Source: Petrosia ficiformis (Eukaryota; Porifera; Demospongiae; Haplosclerida; Petrosiidae). From it: a DNA stretch of 64,000 bases. The position numbers were made by a program, and so were the translations under genes. Numbering within the stretch: the stretch's first letter is position 1; the number at the start of each line of letters is the position of its first letter. Shown here piece after piece: positions 24,201 through 36,200 of the stretch. A model generated the notes under the pieces. The model made no database searches. It saw only the letters and a list, made by a program, of their open reading frames with translations, and had not been told where the DNA came from. The stretch lies in assembly GCA_947044365.1 (NCBI GenBank), contig OX345642.1, positions 3,099,598 to 3,163,597 on the forward strand, read 5' to 3'.

Positions 24201-27200
24201 AAGTTCCATTAATTCCAATTGGCTCTGGTTTATTTGAGTTCAGAGTAAGATTAAGTGGTAGTAACTCCAGGGATTATGTACAACCTCAATCTATTCCAGT
24301 TGTAGTTGTTAGTCAAGATGAAAGTACACCATACTTTGACAATGTTGGAAATGATACCATTCTTTTAACTCGTAGTTGTTGTTCTAGTGGAGGAGTATCT
24401 GAATTGACATGTCCAGGATTAAATACCAGGTCTATAGCCTTCCATTCTTCATGTGAATGGAGCACAATAGTTTCTGGTGAGTTTCTCACGGGAGGAATTG
24501 TTTTCTCTTCATATAAAGGTTTCCACTTACCCATCTCAATTACTGGACTAAGTATATCAGGGAATAGATTCTCAATTTTCAATAGAGCATGTGGTAGTTG
24601 TCCAGGTTTAACCGCACTGGATGAAATACAATTTTCTAATTCACAAGATCGAGTGTGCTATTCACATCAACCTACTGTTGGTGATGTAACAGAGTTTGTT
24701 TCCAAACAATCTCTTGAAACAACATTCATTTCCACGATACAAGATTCCCTACTTCCAACCTGGTTGAGACTTAGTGTTCCTAGTGACAATAGAAATCAAA
24801 CATTAAGTTTTGAACAATCAGATTTACGTGTTGATATTCTCAAGGAAGTAGATGTTGCAAACAATATATTTTGTCCACATATGATTATTGATAGTACTGG
24901 ATACATTGCACTATTACTACACAATAGAGCTCTTAAAGTTGAACTTCAGTCCTCAATGAATTCATATGAAACACAAGATTTTATGTCACCTCCTAGAGGA
25001 TCCTATTACTGTGTAGGTGTTAATCTATGTTCACCTGAGCGCTCTCTGGTGTATATTGGAATTCCACCATCTGCTCAGTCTGCTATACAAAATATAAGCT
25101 TTATATCTGAATGTATTGATAGAGGATGGGACTTAAACTTTCTTAGTATTATCATTCGGAATAATCCACCAGCAGAAACAGTAAGTATGAACAACTACTG
25201 GAATGGTGTCACTCCAAACTATAATCCATCTATTCCACGACCTGATATATCTGTTAACATGGAAGCATCAGGTCAGTTTGAACATGGTGATACTTCAGTG
25301 ACTATAGAGTTCTTGGGGAATTACACATACCAATATGCAACAGAAATGAATGAGGTAAATACATTTCATTAATACTATTTCTAATTTTTACTTTTTTTTG
25401 TAGGACAATATTGCTATTGCTCATGGAGAGCATACAGTCACTATCAAAACTATATTATTTGGTAGAGAGGAGAGTTTAGAACTAGAAGAGATATTGAATA
25501 CAGCGTTCATTTATCATCAGGGTAAGTCTTTATTTAAAAAAAAAACATAATACTATAATTATCTATTCACACAAATATGTATAATAGAAAACGGGTCAAG
25601 TTGTAAAACAGAAAATACTTCAGGAATTGCTTGGAAATTAACATATAGACCTCAACCAAATCAAGACTTCTACCTGAATCTCCTGTCATTCCCATTTGAT
25701 ACACCAAACTGTCCCGTTGATGTATTTCTTAATCTGGATTCAAACAAAGACATGAATGGAGTTAGTTTCTATTCCACATGTCTCATAATTAAATATGACG
25801 AACTCTTATTTGCACATCTCTCTCACAATTTCTACATTCCTCTTAACAATGAGACAATTTGTACATCAGTTGATCCATTTCCTAATTATCAGAGTTTCGG
25901 TTTGTTGATTCATTCAACATTTCCTTCAACACAATCAATGGGTATTCCATTAGGTTCATTCTTTAGGCTTTTACCAGGTAGTAATAATACAGCAGTGTCA
26001 TTTGGATTCTCAAGTTCTAGTGACAGTAAAGTGGGTCTTCTACATTCTGTTGACATTACTTTGTTTGACACTACTTTTAATTCACAATTAGTACTACAAG
26101 ATAGTGAAATAACATTCTCGGGTTCAGCAGATATCTTTAGAGATGGCATATATTATGCTTATATAATGGGTATAGGTAACTCTTCTTCCACGTGGGATGA
26201 TATGCGTATGATTATATTTGGATGGCTCCCACGAGAGAATGATAAACTTCTAGCCATTCTGGAGAATTCAGTTCATGTTTATCTTGAGCAAATTGCATCT
26301 AATGCAATAGATAGATCAGATGAAGCAGAACAGCAACTTCAGCAGTCTTTAAGGAAGTTTAATGAAACCGACAAAGAACTTGAAAGAAATTTGCAGATAT
26401 GCAGAAATGCATCAAAGGAATACAACCAAACTGTACAACAACAACAAAATGCTAGTATGAGTTTAATGTTAGCCCAAAAAGCACTTGAGAATGCAACTGG
26501 TGAGTTACAAAAGGCAGAAATAGCTCTGAACAATTTTTGTGAGATGGAGACATGTCCTTTAATGTGTGTTCCTATGTCAAAGAATCGTATTGTTTTTGAT
26601 GATGTCTTTGATAGTGTAATTGGTGAGTGTGATTCTGTGTGTACTAAAACAGAACGAGTGAGAGTTGCTCCTTTCAGTGTTTCCACAGTATCATGGAGAT
26701 TTACAGAGGTATGTCGTACTCAACCAAGTATCTGTAATGGAGTTCCTTGTGATCAGATTGTGTGTAGATACCTCTCTCTATCATTTTTGGATGTGAAAAT
26801 AGTGTATAGCTATCGCAACATTACTATCACAAGTACTTGTAAATTACCATGTGAGACTCAAGTTTTAAAAAGAACAATTCGAAGAACAGAGCAGTACATT
26901 GATCCTTGTGGAAAAAGAGCTCCTGATACTATCTGTACAAATAAAAACAATTTATGTGAACAGGAGAGAAGCAGAGCTCTTAATCTCATTGAAAATAAAC
27001 GCGAAGGATTAACAGAGCCAATCCGTCTTCGAAACAATGCACAACAAAAGCTTATGCTAGCCCAGAATCAGATTATTAGAGCAGACCTAACTAGGAGTAT
27101 TGCTGAACAAAATCTCGAAGCCGCTCAATTAGCCTTTTCAACTGCAGAGACATTGAGAACTAGTGCAGAGAATAATTATCAGAGTGTTATTGATTCAATA

Positions 27201-30200
27201 TCACAAGGTCTGGAGGCTTATAAATTAATGAACTCACAAAATCTCAATCTACATGAGATATTCAATATCATTAATATCACATTCAATGTAAATGTAGGAA
27301 TTCAAACACCAGTTGTATTTCCTATTGATGTACACTTTGAATCTTCCCAGTTCAATGAAGTATCAGTTATTAGCTTATTATACAACTTTAAAACAAGTTT
27401 TGATACACAGAAAGATTCTCTTAATGAAGATATCATCAACATTTTATTTGGCAGGAAACAAAATTTAGATGAAACTACTTGTAATGGTAGGTAGAGAATG
27501 ATTGTTGTATTTAAATGTTGCTTAATTTATCATCTTGACTTTAGATGTTAAAAACTGTGATGTACTGAATGGAGGTTGTTCTCACTATTGTAACAATATT
27601 GATGGAAGTTACTTCTGTTCATGTCCAGTGGGTTATCAGTTAAAGGATGCTTACACATGTGAAGGTACATTAGCATTACCTTTAAAATAATGTATGATAT
27701 TTTACTGTTGGATGGGTGTTTGCATTTTGTATGAATAAATATTATCAATTTCTGAACTGCTTTTTCTAATCCTTCTTGTCAATTATGAATATTTTCTGTG
27801 TGCAGCTACATATTCTAGCTCCATCTTATATATATTACTTTCTATACCCTTAATTGTTTTTCATATTTATGATAAAATGTTATAATCGAAACTTATACTG
27901 TCTTTCCATGTGTGCAAAACTCACACTAGTTCTCTTATATTCAGATATCAACGAATGTGATGTACTCAATGGAGAATGTTCTCACTATTGTTATAATACT
28001 GATGGGAGTTACTATTGTTCATGTCCAGTGGGTTATGAATTAATTAACCAAAAGTTCTGTAAAGGTATGTGGAATGTTGTATGTGGTTGTGGTGATGACA
28101 CTTTATTTCTATGGCTAACATTTAACAACCTAGAAAGAGATGTATTACTTTAAATTAGTATTATAATTTTCATGATTATAGAAGTGGGAGGGATCCCAGG
28201 TCTCCTCCCTACCTCCTTTGTCTGAAAAACCTGAACTGGATACATGCTTCTTTTATGGGTTCTTTCTCTTAACATAATTTTAATTAGTGAGAGAATGAGA
28301 TTATATTTGGCTTTATTCTGATTATTATATTTCACACTTGGAAGCTTTGAATGTCAATGTATTACAGGATACATGAAGGAGAATGGAGTGTGTAATGGTT
28401 TGTAATTTGTTAATTATTTAGAAAGATTTTGAAGTTTTGCCTCTTTATCTAGATATCAATGAATGTGATATACTCAATGGAGGTTGTTCTCACTTCTGTA
28501 ATAATACTAATGGAGATTACTATTGCTCATGTCCAACGGGTTATGAATTAGTTAATGAACTACTCTGTAAAGGTAAGTAGAGCCGAATCAGACTAGTAAA
28601 CTAAACCTATATAAATAATTATAGAGAACATGTTTCTATTATAAGTATATATATGTACACAAAATTATAAGTATATATATGTGTAATGGAACCATCACTT
28701 AAGCTGTGCACTTTAATATAATTCATATCCCAGATATTGATGAGTGCTCAAACAGTTCCCTTAATGACTGTGATGATATTTGTATAAACACCTTTGGAAG
28801 TTTCATGTGTCAATGTAGAGATGGCTATGAACTTGTAAATAATAGCTGCATTGGTGAGTCTTTTATTATTATTACTGTATGAGCCATATTAGGAATGCAG
28901 GCTGTATATATCCTTAATTAATAATTACAAATATTTCTACTACTTTGTAGCACAACAATGTATTGAAGTGCTGACCCCTCCGTCTAATGGAGTACTGGAG
29001 TGTAATTCCAGTGTACAAGTCACACATACAAGATGTGATACAAGTTGTGATATTGGATATGAAGTAGTTGGTTCAGCAGTTCGTATATGTCAACCTGATG
29101 GGACTTGGTCTGGAGAGAGTGCTTACTGTCAACCATTGAGATGTCCTACTTTATTACCTCCTATCAATGGATATGTTCAGCTACCCTGTACACCATTATA
29201 TGATTCTGAATGTTTTGTGAGGTGTTTTGATGGGTTTGAGTTAGTAAATGGTAATGGCTCAGTACGTTGTGATCTTGATGAAAATGATAAAGGGATGGTA
29301 CAATGGACTGAATATGGTATCTGTAACAGCAGTAAGTATTGTTAGATCAACTATATTAACATAATAGTGTCTGCCTGGTGTGTGACTGAACAATTTAGTA
29401 CCACTCGTGCAGTAAATATAGAGAATTGTGAAATGCAGATGGTTGTCTGGTTATCGTAGGTCAGTGGTGAAAGCACTAGTGGCTGAATTCAGTGGCCCTG
29501 TGTTCGATTCCTAATGGCTACCAGCATTTGCCACTCTCCTCTTTCAGTCTTATACATTAGAATTTAACATTTGGTATATATTAATTCATTATTTTGAGTG
29601 AATTTTTGTTGAATGAAAAACTTAAGCCTTGAGGAAAGATATGTTTCAAATCATGAAAATATCCCAATGTAATTATGCATTGATACTATTAAAAGGCTTT
29701 ATATTCGGTTTCATCACCTTTTATTGCACATTAATAAGACTCCATGTTAATTACTATGGCCTGCAGGTCCATCCTTATGATTACTTACCACGGGGTTGAA
29801 TCTATATTTTTTATATGTTTGTGTCACACTCATTGTTAAGGAACTTGCATCATTCTGGGGAGTTCAGTTAATTAATGGTCATGGTATGTAAACAAATGTG
29901 TGCTCAAGCTATAGTATAGTCTACATCAACAGATAAAAAGTTCACCCTACGATATGTGAAAAAAACTTACTCATGCTGAGAAACAAAAGCATTCTCCACG
30001 TTACCTATTTTTCAACTGTAGAACCTTAAGTATACAACTGAGTCAATATATGGGATGGCTCACCAGAACTATATTTAGGATTGACAAGATATTTTTTAAT
30101 TACATTTTTCATTGTATCACTAACAAAACTAGATGCAAAAGGTAAATACAAAATGTAATGTGATATGTATAATAATGACAGGTGATGAAATACACAAATA

Positions 30201-33200
30201 TCACTCCCACACTATCTATTGCAGCCTGCATTAATTTGCATTTGTGCGATACTATCTGAGACAAACAGTCATATATATTATATTTGATTATAGGCTAGCT
30301 ATAAGACTCTTCACGTCTACCTTGAATGTTTAACATACTAACATGGAATCTAACAACTATTTATATATTTGGCTAATTAATATTTCAACACTATATATAA
30401 TTGTTATAATTGCTACCAATTTACTGTTATTATAGGAATACATGTTTGTGAAAACAATCCTTGTAAACATGGAGGAATCTGTAGTGAGACTAGTGATAAT
30501 AAATTTACTTGTGACTGTACAGGAACACTATATCAAGGCTTAACATGTGAACAAGGATTGGTTATTATTACTGAGATAAGTGTACTAACTGTATTTCAGC
30601 CATCAATGGTTAATATACTTGCTAGACCTGATGAAGAACTTATTGTGAATTTTAATGATGTATGCAGATTAATAGGAGCTGGCCAAGGAATAGTACCAAA
30701 TGAATGTCAGCAGATTAGATTTACTAGGACTCAGACAATGATACAAATTTCGATAATTCCTCTTAGTACTGGCTTCTTTGAACTAAAAATAGGATTAAGT
30801 GGTAATAACTCCAGGGATTATGTACAACCTCAATGTATTCCAGTTGTAGTTGTTAGTCAAGGGCAAGATTCACCATACTTCAGAACATTTGGAGATAGTA
30901 CTCATTTAACTCGTAGTTGTTGTTCTAGTAATAGTTCTGAATTGAAATGTGAAGCCAAGTCTATAGGCTTCTATTCTTCATGTGACTGGACCTCAACAGC
31001 AGAGTCTTTAAGCACAGGAGGAGTTATTTTCTCTTCTTTTAACAGCTTCTACTTGCCAATATCAGTTGCTGGACTAAGTATATCAGAGAATAGCTTGTCA
31101 CTTTCTGATACTGACTGTGGCAGTTGTCCAGGTTTAACCCCACTAAATCAAATAACAGTTTCTAATTCAGAAGATCAAGTATGCTATTCACATAAACCTA
31201 CTGCTAGTGATGCAACAGAGTTTGTTTCCAAACAATCTCTTGAAACAACATTCATCTCCACAATACAAGTTTCCCTACTCCCAACCTGGTTGAGACTTAG
31301 TGTTCCTAGAGATGATGGAAGACAAACATTAGAACAAGCTGATCTACTCATTGACATAATTGAAGGTGAAGATCTTATAAACAACCTAGTTTGTCCAGGT
31401 ATGATTATTGATAGTACTGGATACTTTGCACTATTACTACACAATGGAGCTCTTAAAGTTGAACTTCAGTCCTCAATGAATTCATATGAAACACAAGCTT
31501 TTACATCACCTCCTAGAGGATCCTATTATTGTGTAGGTGTTAATTTATGTTTAGATAGCAGCTCTCCAGTATATATAGGAATTCCACCATCTGCTCAGTC
31601 AGCAATACAAAATATAAGCTTCATATCTGAATATGTAAATAAAGGATGGGACTTGACATTCCTTAGCACTATCATACGAAACCTGAATGCTCAAACAGCA
31701 GGAATGGTAAGTAAGTTTGATTACTGGAATGGTGTCACTCCAGACTATAATCCACCTTTTCCACAAGCTGATATATCTGTTAACATGAAAGCATCAGGTA
31801 GGTTTGAACATGGTGACATTTCAGTGACTATAGAGTTTTTAGGGAATATCATATATCAATACACCACAGAAATGAATGAGGTAAATGAATAAAATTAGCT
31901 GTACTAGTAATAGTTCTATTATATTATTATTGTTGTAGGAGACTATTGCTATAGCTGATGGAGATCATACAGTGACTATCAAAACTGAAATATTTGGTGA
32001 AGAAGAGAGCTTAGAATTAGAAGAGATATCAAATTCAGCATTCATTTATCACCAGGGTAAGTCTTTCTATTACACATGATACTATACCTGTTTAAACAAA
32101 TATGTATAATAGAAAATGGGTCAAGTTGTACAACAGAAAATGCTCCAGGAATCGCATGGAAATTAACATATAGACCTCAACCAAGTCAAGACTTCTACCT
32201 GAATCTACTTTCACTTCCATTTGATACACCAAACTGTCCTGTTGATGTATTTCTTAATCTGGATTCAAACAAAGACATGAATGGAGTTAGTTTCTATTCC
32301 ACATGTCTCATAATTAAATATGATGAACTCTTATTTGTGGATCTCACTCACAAGTTCTACATTCCTCTTGACAGTGAGACACTTTGTACATCAGTCAATC
32401 TCACCAATCGGTTTCCCGATTATCAGAGTTTCAGTTTGTTGATTCATTCAACATTTCCTTCAACACAGTCAATGGATATTTCATTAGGTTCATTCTTTAG
32501 GCTTCTACCAGGTAGTGATAATACAGCAGTGTCGTTTGGATTCTCAAGTTCTAGTGACAGTAAAGTGGGTGTTCTACATTCTGTCAACATTACTGTGTTA
32601 GGCACTACATTTAATTCACAATTAGTACTACAAGATAGTGAACTATCATTCATGGGTTCAGCAGATATATTTGGAGATGTTATATATTTTGCTCGTATAA
32701 TGGGTAGAGGTGACTCTCTTTCCGCATGGGATAATCTTGATATAAATATAATAGGATGGTTCCCCCAAGAGACTGGAAAATTTCTATACAGTCTGAAAGA
32801 TTCAGTACATTTTCACCTACTGCAAATTGCTAATAGCGCGAAAGATAAATCAGATAAAGCAAAACACCAACTTGAGCAGGCTTTAAGGAGGTTTAACAAC
32901 ACCAAAAAAGAGCTTGAAAGAAATTGGCAGTTATATAGAACTGTATCACGAGAGTATAACCAAACTCTACAACAACAAGAAGATACTGAGATGAGTTTAA
33001 TGTTAGCCCAGAATGCACTTGAGAATGCAACTGGACAAGAACAGTTAACAGCATCAATTCGACTTTGGAACAAAGCGCAACAAAACCTTATGTTAGTCCA
33101 GAATCAGGTTATTAGGGTAGGTCTGAGTAGAGACATTGTAATAAGAAATCTTGAAGCTGTTCAATTAGCATTTTCAACTGCAGAAGCATTGATAACCATT

Positions 33201-36200
33201 TCTCAGAATAATTATCAGAGTGTTATTGATTCAATATCACAAGGTCTGGAGGCTTATGAATTAATGAACTCACAAAATCGCAATCTACACGAGATATTCA
33301 ATATCATTAATATCACATTCAATGTAAACCTGGGCATTCAAACACCAGTTGTATTTCCTATTGATGTACACTTTAAATCTTCCCAGTTCAATGAAGTATC
33401 AGTTATTAGCTTATTATACAACTTTCAAACAGATTTTGATACACAGAAAGATACTCTTAATGAAGATATTATCAACACTTTGTTTCCTAATAATGATATT
33501 GCTGAACGAAAGAAAAGATTTGCTGAAAAAAAGCAAAAACAACATGAAGAGTTCGATCTAATTGGTCAAGAACAAGTTGAAATTCGTGACTATACAGCTG
33601 TGTGTCCAGCTGAAGGACAGATATTCAAACCATGTATTTCATCATGTCAGTATACTTGTGAATCATTTGGGAGACAAATACAATGTTCAGATGATTGTAC
33701 TGCTGGATGTGATTGTCCTGATGGACTTGTAAGTTACACTGAGCACAATTACTATAATATAGTGGGATGGTGCTTGTAATCTTCATTCTAGTGGTACTAC
33801 CTTTATGACCTTAGTTCGTCTATGACTAAGTTGTACAATAATTGTAACAAACATATGTGTTTTATATAATTAATTAACTAATTGTTAAAATGCAAAAAGT
33901 AAATAGGTTACTACAAAAAAAGAATATCATGAAGTTTAATTTGACTGGTTATTGTATATATGTCAGAGGGATTGCTTCCTTACAAGACATAGGAATGAGA
34001 GCGGGCATTTGTTATTGTTATTCACTCGAAACTTTAGGGAGAGCTCAGCCCCTGCAAAAAAAACAAATCAGGGGCTCGAGTAACAATATCAAATGCCACC
34101 AGCAAAAATTACAGTCACTGTAGGGCTTTGTAGCTTGTTGTCTTGCCTGTGACTAGTGAGATGCTTGAGAGTAACCATTTAGTCCAAAAAGGCAGTGGTG
34201 GTATGACGCCATAGTACACAGAAAGTTCATTAAAATCTGATCATTCATTGCATCCTTCATGAATAGTTAATGAGATACTAATAATTCCGGCGATGAAAAA
34301 TTAATGTCTTTCAAACTTAGAACTATATTTTATATATACAGATCCTGGATGAAATGAATAATCAATGTGTGATGCCCTCAGAGTGTCCATGTCCAGCTTG
34401 TGATCCATTACCTAATAATTGTACTAATATAGTACCACCATCTGGTGAAGAAAGATGTGGTTGTCCTCGATGTAGAGGTTTGTAGTACATGTACTACTGT
34501 ATGTACACATTATACGGGCTTCATAAATTAAAACTCCCAATGTCATCTCTATTCTCTCTGAAACTATTAGTTATTTTTTAATTTTAACTTTGTTCATTCA
34601 ATTATTATAATTTATGTCTTTTACCTGCAGTATTAATTAAAATTTCATAATAATTGTATTTCAGATTGTCCTATTGAAGGTCAAGTATATCAAGACTGTC
34701 AAACATGTCCTCTTACTTGTACTCGACTTGATAAAATATGTTCAACACAGTGTATACCAGGTTGTGGATGTCCAGAGGGTCAAGTAATTGATGAACAGAA
34801 CAACAGATGTATTCTACTGAGAGATTGTCCAAGTTAGTAAAGTGTATATCTATTGATAATGTAGTTATATAATACTGTATACATTAAATTAATAATATAA
34901 CAGAGCATGTTTAGGTCAAGGAACATGAGAACCTGATATAATTCTATTCATGAGCTTTTTTATCTCATCAAAATAATAATTATGTCTTGGGTTATATCCA
35001 CATAAGCATACTTCACAGCAGGTAGTATATTTGCTATATTATACATCTCCTAATCATGCATAGTTTATACATTATGTATAGAAAATGTCCATTTGCGGAC
35101 AAATACTCTTGGGTCTTGTCAACAAAAATATTACCATAATGATATTATATGAAACATCAAGTGTTGGATGTGTATATAATATAATATAGGACACTTACTA
35201 TGTTACTGTTATATTACACAGAACCTGACCCTTGTACATTACCAATGGATCAAGGTATATGTCTGGGTAATATTCAAAGATATTTCTATAATACTGTTAC
35301 TCAACGTTGTGAGATATTCTTTTGGGGTGGTTGTCTTGGAAATGATAACAAATTCAACTCTCTTCACGACTGTGAAGAAATGTGTAGTAGTAAGTAATTA
35401 ATTATTATATAATTTTATATTCATGTATTTGTTGTACTTACCCACATTCACGATGACCTCAAAATTAGGATATGATGACTTTATAATAATTATAGTGTAT
35501 AGTTTAATGTTATACGAGTTATAAATGATTATACTATAACTCAATAATGAAGCAATGGATTAAATCTTGACATGCACAAAATGGAACGGGAGGGATAATA
35601 ATATGCAGATAAAAAATTGGTCCTTCAAAGCTAACAGTGTATGTAAATGACCTTTAGTAAAAGCACATATGAATAGAAGACAACTTAATTACTGTGTAGT
35701 GAATGTCCAATATGATTAATGATATCAATAGTAATTATACAATTCAATCATCTTCCATAGCTTGTCCACCAACCTGTACACCTGGATTTTGTGATGCTAA
35801 TAGAAGATCTATCTGTACCATGTAAGTTTGAACACATAACAACCGCTACTAGTAATTCCAAACATAGCATGAGCCAGATCTGCAGAAAACGTTCTATAGC
35901 TGCAATACAACCAGATTACAAGATTACTTTATCTGCTTGAATTTACAATGAAACATGATAAAACTATTGTTATATTCAGCTGTTGTCAATATTTTGCTCT
36001 CATTCAGTAAAAATTGTGTTTCATAAACATGAGGAATAAAACACATAATCAATGTGTATAATTTATATTTCATAAAATGCTTTAAATTAATATAATATTA
36101 CACTGCAAATAATTGATATATTCACTATTCAGTCCACAGTCTGTTTCTAATGATGACTGTCCTGGAGGTTGTGTTATTTCCAATTGTCAAGCCTGTTACT

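Noticed and set aside
29455..29530. Functional tRNA gene
   Set aside because: A- and B-box-like motifs exist, but the acceptor and T stems do not pair; listed as a SINE-like fragment only.
33890..34123. 77-codon frame after the coiled-coil exon of gene 2
   Set aside because: Intron sequence with no domain and no counterpart in gene 3.
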